DNA from: DATHTC01 sp050262775
GTDB taxonomy: Bacteria; Actinomycetota; Thermoleophilia; Gaiellales; Gaiellaceae
NCBI GenBank assembly: GCA_050262775.1
Contig: JBLNEO010000156.1
Coordinates: 42,144-106,143, forward strand
Length of the DNA stretch: 64,000 nucleotides
Direction of reading: 5' to 3'
Each line of letters opens with the position of its first letter. The first letter of the stretch is position 1. Both the position numbers and the translations under genes were made by a program. The notes beneath the pieces are model-generated. The model was not told the DNA's origin, made no database searches, and worked only from the letters and a program-made list of their open reading frames with translations. Of this stretch, positions 32,081 to 40,658 are shown in pieces.

Positions 32081-33141
32081 ATCGCGTCGAGGCGGTCGGC
32101 CGGCGCCGCGACGGGGAAGGCCTCGAGCGCGCGCCGTCGCCCTGCGTCGCCCATCGCCCGCGTCGCAGCCGGGTCGGAGGCGACGCGAACGAGGGCAGCG
32201 GCGAGCGCCTCGACGTCGTCGGGCGGGACGAGCAGCCCGTTCTCGCCGTCGACCACCAACTCCGGCAGGCCGCCGACGGCGGACGCCACCACGGCGCGCG
32301 ACCGCTCCATCGCCTCGAGCGCGACCATCCCGAACCCCTCGCCGCGGGACGGGACGACGACCGCGAGCGCCCGCTCGAGCTCGCGCCCGATCGGCGCGAC
32401 GTGACCGAGGAAGCCGACCGCGTCGCCGAGCCCGAGCTCGCGCGAGAGGCGGCGCAGCTCCGGCTCGAGCGGCCCGGAGCCCGCGAGCGCGAGCGTGACC
32501 CCGGGCACGGCCGCACGGGCCGCGGCGAGCGCGCGCAGGAGCGTGTCGAGGCCCTTGATCGGGATCAGGCGGCCGACCGCGAGGAGGCGCGGCTCGTCCG
32601 GCGGCGGCGGCGCCTCGGGCCCCGCGGCGATCCCGTAGTGGACGACCTCGAACGCCGCCGCGTCGAATCCCTCGACCGCGGCGAGGTGGACGGCGAGGCC
32701 GCGCGAGATCGCGATCTGGACGTCGGCGAGCCGCGCGGCGGCGCGGTCGAGCGTCCCGAACCCGCGGCGCAGCCGGAACGCGTTGAAGCCGTGCTTCGTG
32801 CTCACGCGCACGGGGACGCGCGCGAGCGCCGCCGCGGGCAGGCCGAGCAGGTCCGCGTGGACGAGGTGCGTGTGAACGATCGTCGGCCGCTCCCGACGCA
32901 GGAGCGCGACGAGCCGCGAGAACGCGACCGGATCGGCGTCGAGCCGCAGCCGGAGCCGCTGCGTGGGGACGTCCCTCGCCGCCAGCTCCGCGACGAACCG
33001 CGCCGCTCCCTCCTCCCCCTCGTCGAGGACGAGCATCCGCGCGTCCCAGCCGCGGTCCCGGAGGAGCGGCAGCACCGACAGCAGGTGCGCTTCCGACCCG
33101 GAGATGCCGGAGACCTTCTGGACGTGGAGGACCCGCGTCAC
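31996..33141 (-). CDS. GT4 family glycosyltransferase
   Basis: A 381-residue GT-B enzyme starting at GTG 33141 (GTGA overlap). MTRVLHVQKVSGISGSEAHL opens the protein, with the donor-loop GSE. PTIVHTHLVHADLLG (about 84-98) and VSTKHGFNAFR form the acceptor side. VGRLIPIKGLDTLL begins the donor domain, and the EX7E motif is EGFGMVALE, followed by VVASAVGGLPELV. A tail rich in Ser and Ala (ARKSLSSAAPASTASS) is encoded by the 85 bases that are antisense to the GT-C gene. It is the last gene of the leftward operon that starts with the flippase at 37688. Confidence 0.9.
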   Translation of the reverse strand: MTRVLHVQKVSGISGSEAHLLSVLPLLRDRGWDARMLVLDEGEEGAARFVAELAARDVPTQRLRLRLDADPVAFSRLVALLRRERPTIVHTHLVHADLLGLPAAALARVPVRVSTKHGFNAFRLRRGFGTLDRAAARLADVQIAISRGLAVHLAAVEGFDAAAFEVVHYGIAAGPEAPPPPDEPRLLAVGRLIPIKGLDTLLRALAAARAAVPGVTLALAGSGPLEPELRRLSRELGLGDAVGFLGHVAPIGRELERALAVVVPSRGEGFGMVALEAMERSRAVVASAVGGLPELVVDGENGLLVPPDDVEALAAALVRVASDPAATRAMGDAGRRRALEAFPVAAPADRLDAIYRAALARKSLSSAAPASTASSTSHGAR

Positions 33142-34172
33142 AGCCCCGCCGCCGCGACGACGCCGTCGGCCCAGGTGTCCACCGAATGACGCTCCTCGAC
33201 GCGTCCCCGCAGCGCCCGCCCGAGCCGCGCGAGCGCGTCCGGCTCCGCCGCCGCCAGCGCCTCGATCCGCGCCGCGAGCTCCTCGGGCCGCTCGCGCGCG
33301 AACGCGAGCGGCGGCTCGAGGCCGGCGAACAGCTCGTCGAACACGGGGTTCGACGCGAGCACGGGCACGCACGACGCCGCCGCCTCGTAGACCACCTTGT
33401 CGGGCGCACCCGCCCGCATGTTGTTGACGAGCGCGGTCGCCCCTGCGAGGAGCCCGGGCACCTCGCGCCGCGGGACCGGCCCCTCGAGGCGGACGCGGTC
33501 GCCGAGCCCGAGCTGCGAGACGAGCGCCTGGAGGTCGGCGCGGTGACGACGCTCCTCCCCGGTCACGCACGGCCCGTGGACGAGCAGCGTCGCGTCGGGG
33601 ACGAGCGCGAGCCCGCGGAGGACGTGGTCGAGCCCCTTCGCGGGCGAGTAGCGGCCGAGCGCGAGCAGCCGCACGGGCCCCGACGCGGGTCGCGGCGAGC
33701 ACGGGAACTCGGCCAGGTCGATGCCGTGCCCGATCGCCCGCACCTTCCGCGAGCGGAGGGGGAACGACCGCTCGTCGACCGAGACGACCGCGGTCGCGAG
33801 GCGCTCGGCCAGCTGCAGCAGCGTCGACCGGCGCCAGTGGGTGAACCAGAGCAGCACGCGCGTGCCCAGCGGCCGCGCGAGCGGTGCGGCGAGCACGGCG
33901 TAGACCGGCGACATGTGCGCGACGAGCGCGTCCGGCCGGCGCCGCAGCTCGGCCCCGAGGACGCGCGCGAAGCGCAGGCCGCGCCCGAGGCGCGTGCGGG
34001 CGCCGAACGTGCGCACGCGGACGTTCGCCGGCAGGGGCGCCGGGCGCGCGTCGAGCACCAGCACGGCCACGTCGTCGACGCGCGCCGCGAGCGCGGCGAC
34101 CATCGGCACGGCGGCGGCGAGGTTCGGGTCGTCGGGGTCGAGGCGCTGCGTCACGAAGACGAGCCGCGTCAT
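33138..34172 (-). CDS. GT4 family glycosyltransferase
   Basis: A 344-residue GT-B enzyme starting at ATG 34172 (ATGA overlap). MTRLVFVTQRLDPDDPNLAA is the start. LLWFTHWRRSTLL (about 109-121) gives the acceptor-side His. LLALGRYSPAKGLDHVL begins the donor half. The usual EX7E is modified to NNMRAGAPDKVVYEAAASCVP, keeping the second Glu with an Asp-Lys pair where the first would be. It is cytoplasmic, lies between two other GT4 genes and is translationally coupled to both. Confidence 0.88.
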   Translation of the reverse strand: MTRLVFVTQRLDPDDPNLAAAVPMVAALAARVDDVAVLVLDARPAPLPANVRVRTFGARTRLGRGLRFARVLGAELRRRPDALVAHMSPVYAVLAAPLARPLGTRVLLWFTHWRRSTLLQLAERLATAVVSVDERSFPLRSRKVRAIGHGIDLAEFPCSPRPASGPVRLLALGRYSPAKGLDHVLRGLALVPDATLLVHGPCVTGEERRHRADLQALVSQLGLGDRVRLEGPVPRREVPGLLAGATALVNNMRAGAPDKVVYEAAASCVPVLASNPVFDELFAGLEPPLAFARERPEELAARIEALAAAEPDALARLGRALRGRVEERHSVDTWADGVVAAAGL

Positions 34173-35284
34173 CCGGCGACGACGCGGTCGGCGAGCGCGC
34201 GCATCCGGCGACCGTACTCCTGCGCGTCGTACGTCCACTCGGACGCACGGGCGGCCGCCGCGGCACCGAGCCGGCGGGCGTGCTCCGGGTCGCCGAGGAC
34301 GCGGACGATCGCGTCGGCGATCGCCTCGACGTGCTCGGGGTCGACGAGGTGGCCCTCGACGTCCTCGCGCACGAGGTCGGGCATCCCGCCGCGCCGCCCG
34401 GCGACGACCGCGCGCCCGCGCGCGAACGCCTCGATGATCACCCTCGGCGTCCCCTCGGAGCGCGAGGGGAGCAGCAGCATCGTCGCCTCGTCGAGCGCCT
34501 GCACCACCTCCGGCGCGGTGAGCGCCGGCGTCCAGCTGGTCTGCTCCGGCAGCTCCGCGACGAGCGCCTCCACGATGGGCGCGTCGCGGCCCCGGCCGAC
34601 GAGGCGCAGCCGTGCGTCGGGCACGCGCGAGGCGGCGAGCCGCCACGCCGCGACGATCCCGTCGACGTTCTTGTAGCGCTCGAGGACGCCGACGAAGAGC
34701 GCCGTCGGCCGCTCCGGCAGCGGCGCCGGCGGCGCGGCGGTGAACGCCGAGAGGTCCGAGTAGGTCGTGAAGACCGCGGCAGGCTCGACGCCGTGCTCCC
34801 GCGCGAGGCCGACCGTGAAGTCGGAGAGCGCACGGACCGCGTCCGCGCGCCGGACGGCACGGGCGGCGACCGCGTCGCCCACGCGGCCGACGAGCCCGCG
34901 CGCCCTCGAGCCGTACAGGCGGGTCGAGGCGCGCCAGTCGCCGTGCAGCTCGACCACGACCTTCGTCGGGACGCGCGCGAGCCGCCGCGCCAGCATGGCG
35001 GCGGCGCCCTCGAACGGGCTCTGCGCGAACACGATCTGGGGCCGGAACGCCCGGAGGACGCGCGCGGTCCGGAACGGCAGCAGCGCGTAGAAGAGCGGGC
35101 CGTCGAGGACGCGCGGCCGGACCGGCGGCACGAGCTCGAACGTCGCGTCCCGCGTCGGCGAGCCCGGCGCCGCGCTCCCGAGCACGCGGAGGTCGAACTG
35201 CCCGCCCAGTGCGTCGAACTTCCGCGCGAGCGCCGGCGCGAGCGGGAGCGCGTACCGCGTCCGTCCGACCATCAGCGCCCGCAT
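34169..35284 (-). CDS. GT4 family glycosyltransferase
   Basis: A 371-residue GT-B enzyme starting at ATG 35284, sharing one base with the upstream stop (TGATG). MRALMVGRTRYALPLAPALA opens the protein. KVVVELHGDWRAST (about 113-126) is the acceptor-side motif. ALFVGVLERYKNVDGIVAAW begins the donor domain, and the EX7E motif is EGTPRVIIE, followed by GRAVVAGRRGGMPDLV. The EGTPxxxxE form occurs in enzymes adding hexosamines and hexoses alike, so the sugar is open. Confidence 0.9.
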   Translation of the reverse strand: MRALMVGRTRYALPLAPALARKFDALGGQFDLRVLGSAAPGSPTRDATFELVPPVRPRVLDGPLFYALLPFRTARVLRAFRPQIVFAQSPFEGAAAMLARRLARVPTKVVVELHGDWRASTRLYGSRARGLVGRVGDAVAARAVRRADAVRALSDFTVGLAREHGVEPAAVFTTYSDLSAFTAAPPAPLPERPTALFVGVLERYKNVDGIVAAWRLAASRVPDARLRLVGRGRDAPIVEALVAELPEQTSWTPALTAPEVVQALDEATMLLLPSRSEGTPRVIIEAFARGRAVVAGRRGGMPDLVREDVEGHLVDPEHVEAIADAIVRVLGDPEHARRLGAAAAARASEWTYDAQEYGRRMRALADRVVAG

Positions 35285-36411
35285 CAGCGCCTCGCGGCGT
35301 CGGTCAGGATCGCCTCGAGCCGGCCGTACACGCGCTCGGGCGCGTAGGCCGCGACCGACGGCGCCGCCGCGGCGCGCAGCCGGGCCCTGAGCGCGTCGTC
35401 GCCGAGGAAGCGCCGGATCGCGGCCGCGAGCGCGTCGGTGTCGCCGACGTCGACGAGGAGCCCGTTCCGGCCGTCGTCGACCACCTCGGCGACGCCGCCG
35501 GCGCGCGTCGCCAGCACCGGCGTCCCGACCGCCAGCGACTCGACGACGCCGTGGGGGAAGTTCTCCCAGGCGGACGAGAGGATCGACGCGTCGGCGGCGC
35601 GGAAGAGGGCGAGCACGTCCTCGCGCGGCGCCGCGCCCAGGAACCGGACGCGGCCGCCGAGTCCGCGCTCGGCCGCGTGGCGCTCGAGCCGCACGCGCTC
35701 GGGCCCGTCGCCCGCGATCGCGAGCCGGACGCCGTCCACCGCCGCGACGGCGTCGAGCGCGACCTCGAGCGACTTCTGCGCCGTCAGGCGCCCCGCGAAC
35801 GCCAGCAGCGGCCCGTCGGCCTCCCCCCTCCAGGGGTCGGGCGCCGCGTCGCCGTCCGCCGCGGACGGCGCCGGGTTCGGCAGGACGGTCACGCGGCCGG
35901 GCTCGACGCCCCAGCGAATCGCACGGTCGCGCAGCCACGTGCTGGGGCAGACGACGTGGGCCGCCCCGCGCACGGCGAGATCGCGCCACGCGCGGAGCGC
36001 CAGCGGGACGGGGCCGCGCGCCGCGGCGAACGCGTCCACGTCGCCCGAGGCGGCGCCGCGGCGCCGCGCGCGCTCGAACGCCGGGTCCGCCGTGAGCTTG
36101 AGCACGTACGGCGTGCGCGCGACGCGCGCGCCGGCGGATGTGCGCCCGACCATCCCGGTCGAGTAGACGACGTCGACCCGTCGCGCGCGGCGGGCGATCT
36201 CCGCCGCCGCCCGCAGGTGCCGGACGCCCGGCGGCAGCGCGCGGGGGACCCAGCGCACGGGGTAGGGGGCCGCCGCCGGCTCCGCGTCCGCGGTCGTCAC
36301 GACCTCCACGGCATGGCCGCGCGAGCCGAGGAACGCGGCGACCTCGGGCGCGTGGGAGGCCGGGCCGCCGACGTCCGGCGGCCAGATCCCGCTGACGATC
36401 AGGACCCTCAC
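35284..36411 (-). CDS. GT4 family glycosyltransferase
   Basis: A 375-residue GT-B enzyme starting at GTG 36411 (GTGA overlap with the flippase stop). MRVLIVSGIWPPDVGGPASH has the donor-loop GGPASH. VYSTGMVGRTSAGARVARTP and VLKLTADPAFERAR form the acceptor part. LAFAGRLTAQKSLEVAL starts the donor domain, and the EX7E region is ENFPHGVVE, followed by GTPVLATRAGGVAEVV. It is soluble and cytoplasmic, and the first GT after the flippase in its operon. Confidence 0.9.
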   Translation of the reverse strand: MRVLIVSGIWPPDVGGPASHAPEVAAFLGSRGHAVEVVTTADAEPAAAPYPVRWVPRALPPGVRHLRAAAEIARRARRVDVVYSTGMVGRTSAGARVARTPYVLKLTADPAFERARRRGAASGDVDAFAAARGPVPLALRAWRDLAVRGAAHVVCPSTWLRDRAIRWGVEPGRVTVLPNPAPSAADGDAAPDPWRGEADGPLLAFAGRLTAQKSLEVALDAVAAVDGVRLAIAGDGPERVRLERHAAERGLGGRVRFLGAAPREDVLALFRAADASILSSAWENFPHGVVESLAVGTPVLATRAGGVAEVVDDGRNGLLVDVGDTDALAAAIRRFLGDDALRARLRAAAAPSVAAYAPERVYGRLEAILTDAARR

Positions 36412-37688
36412 GGCGCGACGGCGACGGTGACGCCCTGACGGCGGACGCGCACGAACAGGAGCGCCCAGGCCGCGGCGAAGACGACGGTCGAGACGAGCAG
36501 CGCCGCCGCGGCGCCCGTGGCGCCCCACGCCGCGCCGAAGACCAGCGTGAGCGGGACGAGCACGAGCGTCTCGAGCCCGTGCGTCCAGACCCGGAGGTTC
36601 GGGCGGCCGATCGTGACCGGGAACGACTTCGTCCACCCGAAGACGAACTGCAGCACGGCGGCGACGAGGACGATCCGCGCCGCGTCGCTCGCCGGCACGA
36701 AGTCCGACCCGAGCACGATCCGGAGCAGGTCGGGCATCAGCAGAAACAGCGGCACGACCAGCACCGCGGTGAGGGCGGCGGCGCCCGCGCTGTAGCGGCG
36801 GATCCCGGCGAAGACGCGGTCGTGCTCGCCGCGCTCCCACTGCCGGGTCTGCTCGGTCAGGAGAATCATCCGGGCAGGCGCCGAGAGCGTCCCGAACCCC
36901 TGCTGCGGGATCGTCGCGGCGCGGTAGAGACCGACCTGCACGGGCGGCGCGACCATGCCCAGCAGGAGCGGCGCGAGCGACGTCCGCAGCGAGACGACGC
37001 CGGTCGCGACGCTCGAGCTGACGACGAACCGGCGGAGCTCGTGCGTCTCCTCCGCGAGCGGGACGTCGGGTGCCGCCGGGAACCGCCGGAACGCGGCCGC
37101 CCCCGCCGCCGCGACGCAGGCCGTCGCGACGACCTGCGCGACGACGATGCCGACGACCGCCTCCGTGACCCCGAACGACGCCCCGACCGCGACGCCGCCG
37201 AGGCGGAGGCCCATCGACAGCGCCAGCAGCCCGCCGCGGAGGTCGTAGCGCCCCCGCAGGATGAGCGCGGTGGCGGCCGGCCCCTCCGGCGCCTGGACGA
37301 CCGGCAGCAGCGCCGCGAGCGCGAGCGGCAGGGCGAGCCCCTCGGCGGAGAACAGCGTGTCCGCGAACGGCGCGAGCAGGAGCAGCGCGAGCGCCGCGAG
37401 GACGCCCCCGCCGAGCTTGAGGGCGATCGCGCGGCGGAACAGGCGCCGCAGCTTCCCCCACTCCTCGCCCGTGACGAAGCGGAAGCCGTACTTCGTCAGC
37501 GCCTCCTCCACCGTGAGGTCGAGCAGCGTCTGCAGCAGCCCCACCGCGGCCAGGACGATCGCGAAGAGGGCGAAGTCGTCGACGCCGAGCAGGCGCGCCG
37601 CGACGATCGTCGCGAGGAAGCCGAGGATCGCCGAGACGTAGATACCCGCGGCCGTCATCGAGCGGCGACCGATGAGCCGCGAGGCCAT
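36408..37688 (-). CDS. Polysaccharide flippase (Wzx/PST type)
   Basis: A 426-residue protein with about 12 hydrophobic helices, starting at ATG 37688. The N-terminal part AAGIYVSAILGFLATIVAARLLG is the typical first helix of the polysaccharide-transport branch of MOP exporters (Polysacc_synt). The loop TKYGFRFVTGEEWGKLRRLFRRA also fits. It would move the lipid-linked repeat unit across the membrane. A perfect TATACT box lies 9 nt upstream, overlapping the divergent box of the polymerase gene, so flippase and polymerase are likely co-regulated. A second, MurJ-like flippase is at 18675. Confidence 0.88.
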   Translation of the reverse strand: MASRLIGRRSMTAAGIYVSAILGFLATIVAARLLGVDDFALFAIVLAAVGLLQTLLDLTVEEALTKYGFRFVTGEEWGKLRRLFRRAIALKLGGGVLAALALLLLAPFADTLFSAEGLALPLALAALLPVVQAPEGPAATALILRGRYDLRGGLLALSMGLRLGGVAVGASFGVTEAVVGIVVAQVVATACVAAAGAAAFRRFPAAPDVPLAEETHELRRFVVSSSVATGVVSLRTSLAPLLLGMVAPPVQVGLYRAATIPQQGFGTLSAPARMILLTEQTRQWERGEHDRVFAGIRRYSAGAAALTAVLVVPLFLLMPDLLRIVLGSDFVPASDAARIVLVAAVLQFVFGWTKSFPVTIGRPNLRVWTHGLETLVLVPLTLVFGAAWGATGAAAALLVSTVVFAAAWALLFVRVRRQGVTVAVAP

Positions 37689-37697
37689 TACCCGCCG

Positions 37698-37705
37698 AGT
37701 ATAGT
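37698..37705. promoter_or_regulatory. Palindromic shared -10 for two divergent leaderless genes
   Basis: AGTATAGT contains TATACT on the minus strand (37698-37703) and TATAGT on the plus strand (37700-37705). Each is exactly 9 nt from a start codon: ATG 37688 of the flippase and GTG 37715 of the polymerase. There is no room for leaders or ribosome sites. Only 26 bases separate the genes. Confidence 0.7.
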
Positions 37706-37714
37706 GGCCGCCCG

Positions 37715-39031
37715 GTGGCCACCCGCCTGCTGAACCCGGCGCTCCGGCAGCCGCTCGGAGCCCGGCGAGCGGCCGTCCTCGCCCTCGCGCTGCCGGTCCT
37801 CTTCCTCCACGCCGAGTTCCAGCCCACGCTCTCCGTCGGGGCCGGATCGACGACCGTCGACGTGCGCCTGTCCGACCTCGCGGTGGCGGCGGTGGTCGTC
37901 GCCGCGGCGGCCGACGGACGTGCGCGCGGCTTCGACGTCCTGCGCGCCGGCCGGTGGGTCTGGGCCGCCGCCGGCGGGCTCGTCGCGTGGGTGGTCGCCG
38001 CGGCGCTGTACGGGCCGCTCGTCCTCGACGACTACCCGTTCGCGGAGAACCTCGTCACCGCCGCCAAGTTCGCGGAGTACGCGCTGCTGGCGCCGGCGAT
38101 CGCGCTGCTCGTCCGCAGCCGCGACGACCTGCGGCCGGTCGCGCTGATGCTCGTCGCCTGGAGCGCGATCGCGACGGCGGTGGGGCTGCTGCAGCTGGCG
38201 GGGCTCGACCTGTTCGACGTCAGCGACCCCGGCCGCCAGCGGTCGTTCCTCGGCCACCACGACTTCGCGGCGCTCTCGGGCGCCGCGCTCCTCGTCGGGC
38301 TGGCGCTCCTCGTGCTGGAGGACCGCCGCCGTGCGCTGCCGCTCGCGGCGGGCGCGATCGGCCTCGTGCTCGCCGCGCCGCTCGCCGGCGTCCTCGGGCT
38401 CGCGCTCGCGGTCGCCGCGCTGCTCGTCGTCGCCCGTGCGCTCCACCCCTACCCGAGGCGCCGCGCCGCCGCCGCCGTCGCCGCCGTCGTCCTCGTCGCG
38501 GCGGGGACGGTGGCGATGCGCTCCGAGACGCTGACCGACTTCGTCCGCTTCCTCAGCACCGACACCCAGACGACCGACATCGAGAGCTACTCGCAGCGGA
38601 CGCTCCTGCTGTACATCGGCGCGCGGGTGTTCCTCGACCACCCGCTCGTGGGCGTCGGGCTGCGCGGCTCGGAGGAGCCGGCGGCGTTCGAGCCGTACCT
38701 CGCAGACGCGCGGGAGCGGTTCCCGGACGCGTCGCCGCTCGCCTTCCCGTCGCCCGAGCGCAAGGTCGGCGTGCAGAGCCTCTACGTGCAGTCGCTCGCG
38801 GACCTCGGCATCGTCGGCGGCGCGCTGCTCGTCGCGCTCCTCGCGACCGCGCTCGCGCTCGCGAGGCGCGCCGTTCGGACGGCGGCGGGCGTCGTCGGCC
38901 TCCTGTGGCTGCTGCTGTGCGTCGGCCTCTGGGGCGCCCAGGGCCTCGTCGCGGGCGTCCCGCTCGCGGCGCTCACCTGGTTCGGGATCGGGCTCCTCGT
39001 CTCCGGCGCCGCGGAGGCGGCACGCGCGTGA
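37715..39031 (+). CDS. O-antigen polymerase/ligase-like membrane protein (Wzy/WaaL type)
   Basis: A 438-residue protein starting at GTG 37715, with about eleven hydrophobic helices. A large outer loop near residues 270-350 follows YSQRTLLLYIGARVF and contains DHPLVGVGLRGSEEP, the Wzy_C/O-antigen ligase signature in which an Arg and the G-x-G-x-R-like segment are conserved. It joins or ligates lipid-linked repeat units on the outer face. The divergent flippase and the downstream methyltransferase, epimerase and GT4 genes suggest a complete Wzx/Wzy-type pathway here. Confidence 0.85.
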   Translation: MATRLLNPALRQPLGARRAAVLALALPVLFLHAEFQPTLSVGAGSTTVDVRLSDLAVAAVVVAAAADGRARGFDVLRAGRWVWAAAGGLVAWVVAAALYGPLVLDDYPFAENLVTAAKFAEYALLAPAIALLVRSRDDLRPVALMLVAWSAIATAVGLLQLAGLDLFDVSDPGRQRSFLGHHDFAALSGAALLVGLALLVLEDRRRALPLAAGAIGLVLAAPLAGVLGLALAVAALLVVARALHPYPRRRAAAAVAAVVLVAAGTVAMRSETLTDFVRFLSTDTQTTDIESYSQRTLLLYIGARVFLDHPLVGVGLRGSEEPAAFEPYLADARERFPDASPLAFPSPERKVGVQSLYVQSLADLGIVGGALLVALLATALALARRAVRTAAGVVGLLWLLLCVGLWGAQGLVAGVPLAALTWFGIGLLVSGAAEAARA

Positions 39032-39726
39032 GCACGGGCACCGACAAGCGGGCGCCGCGGCGGACGTCGCCGACCTACGCCGTCCGCGCGCCGCTTCTCC
39101 GCTGGCTGCGGGAGGAGGCCGAGCGCACGGCCCGGGAGCGCGGCAGCGTCCGCGTGCTCGACGTCGGCAGCGGCCCCAAGCCGTACGAGCCGCTCTTCGC
39201 CGCCTGCGCCGCCGAGTACGTCGGCCTCGACCTCTCGGGCGCCGACCTCGTGGGGACGGTCGAGGACCTGCCGGTGCCGGACGCCTCCTACGACCTCGTC
39301 CTCTGCAACCAGGTGCTCGAGCACTGCGACGACCCGCCTCAGGCGGTGCGCGAGCTTCGCCGCGCGACCGCGCCCGGCGGGCGCGTGCTGGCGTCGACGC
39401 ACGGGGTGCAGGTGTACCATCCCGCGCCGGTCGATCTCTGGCGGTGGACGCACACGGGGCTCGAGCGCCTGTTCCGGAGCAACGGCGACTGGAGCGCGGT
39501 GACCGTGCGGCCCGGGTCGGGGACGGCCGCCTGCGTCGGGATGCTCCTCGGAACCTTCATGCACCTGCTCGCCAAGCGCGCCGGCGCGCCCGTGCTCGCG
39601 AAGCCCGCGATCGCGGCCGTCAACGCCGGCGCCGAGGCGCTCGACCGCCGCGTGGCGGCGCTGCGCGAGCCGCAGCCGGGCACGATCTTCGCCAACTACC
39701 ACGTCGTCGCCGAGGTGGCGCCGTAG
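39028..39726 (+). CDS. SAM-dependent methyltransferase (class I)
   Basis: A 232-residue protein starting at GTG 39028 (GTGA). Motif I is VLDVGSGPKPYEPLF (43-57), a form seen in Methyltransf_11 proteins of surface-glycan loci. GLDLSGADLVGTVEDLPVPD and VLCNQVLEHCDDP follow, then STHGVQVYHPAPVDLWRWT. These suggest an O-methyltransferase acting on a glycan. It ends with TAG at 39724-39726, within which the next gene appears to begin at an unusual GTA codon. Confidence 0.85.
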   Translation: MSTGTDKRAPRRTSPTYAVRAPLLRWLREEAERTARERGSVRVLDVGSGPKPYEPLFAACAAEYVGLDLSGADLVGTVEDLPVPDASYDLVLCNQVLEHCDDPPQAVRELRRATAPGGRVLASTHGVQVYHPAPVDLWRWTHTGLERLFRSNGDWSAVTVRPGSGTAACVGMLLGTFMHLLAKRAGAPVLAKPAIAAVNAGAEALDRRVAALREPQPGTIFANYHVVAEVAP

Positions 39727-40658
39727 CCCGGCCGGTCCTCGTCACCGGCGGCGGCGGGTTCATCGGCTCGAACCTCGTCCGCGCGCTGCTCGAGCGCGGA
39801 GACCGGGTCCGCGTGCTCGACAACTTCTCGACCGGGCAGCGGTCGAACCTCGCGGACGTCGCCGACGACGTCGAGGTCGTCGAGGGCGAGCTCCGCTCGT
39901 ACGAGCGCGTGCACAACGCCGTCCGCGGGGTCGAGGTCGTGTTCCACCTCGGCGCGCTCGGCTCCGTGCCGCGGTCGGTGCAGGATCCGCTGACGACGAG
40001 CGCCGTCAACGTGGAGGGGACGCTGAACGTGCTGCTCGCGGCACGCGACGAGCACGTGCGGCGCGTCGTCTACGCCTCGTCCTCGTCCGTCTACGGCTCG
40101 GCCGTCGAGCTCCCGGCCCGCGAGGGCGCGCCCGTCGACCCGGTCTCGCCGTACGGCGTCGCGAAGCTCGCGGCGGAGCGCTACTGCGTCTCGTTCAGCC
40201 GCGTGTACGAGTCGTTCGAGACGGTCGTCCTGCGCTACTTCAACGTCTTCGGGCCGCGCCAGAACCCGTTCTCGCAGTACGCGGCCGTCGTCCCGCTCTT
40301 CATCACCTCCGTCGCCGACGGCGCCCCCGTGACGATCTTCGGCGACGGCGGGCAGTCGCGGGACTTCACCTACGTCGACAACGTGGTCGACGCGAACCTG
40401 CGGGCCGCCGACGCGCCTGCCGCGAACGGCCGCATCCTGAACGTCGCCGCGGGGTCGCCGAAGACCGTGAACGACCTCGCCGAGACCGTGTCGCGCCTCC
40501 TCGACCGCCCGGTCGAGAAGCGGTACGCCCCGCCGCGCGCCGGCGACCTGCGCGACTCGTACGCGGAGATCGCGGCCGCCCGCGAGGTGCTCGGCTGGGA
40601 GCCGACCGTCGGCTTCGAGGACGGGCTGCGCCGGACGGCCGAGAGGCTCCTTGGCTGA
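39723..40658 (+). CDS. UDP-glucose 4-epimerase-type SDR, possibly starting at GTA
   Basis: About 311 residues. The protein is a clear extended SDR: LVTGGGGFIGS (6-16), HLGALGSVP, ASSSSVYG (118-125), Tyr144 and Lys148 in SPYGVAKLAAE, FNVFGPRQNP and GGQSRDFTYVDN. It would interconvert UDP-sugars at C4 (Glc/Gal, GlcNAc/GalNAc or GlcA/GalA). No ATG, GTG or TTG occurs in this frame between 39447 and the first beta strand. The only codon in the place expected from the 4-base overlaps elsewhere is GTA at 39723, overlapping TAG as GTAG. The gene is intact and certain; the start codon is a proposal. Confidence 0.85.
   Translation, partial: VARPVLVTGGGGFIGSNLVRALLERGDRVRVLDNFSTGQRSNLADVADDVEVVEGELRSYERVHNAVRGVEVVFHLGALGSVPRSVQDPLTTSAVNVEGTLNVLLAARDEHVRRVVYASSSSVYGSAVELPAREGAPVDPVSPYGVAKLAAERYCVSFSRVYESFETVVLRYFNVFGPRQNPFSQYAAVVPLFITSVADGAPVTIFGDGGQSRDFTYVDNVVDANLRAADAPAANGRILNVAAGSPKTVNDLAETVSRLLDRPVEKRYAPPRAGDLRDSYAEIAAAREVLGWEPTVGFEDGLRRTAERLLG

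Noticed and set aside
29914..33189. A frame of more than 1000 codons on the plus strand across the sugar transferase, deacetylase and GT genes
   Set aside because: It crosses several well-supported genes and reads as low-complexity Arg-rich sequence.
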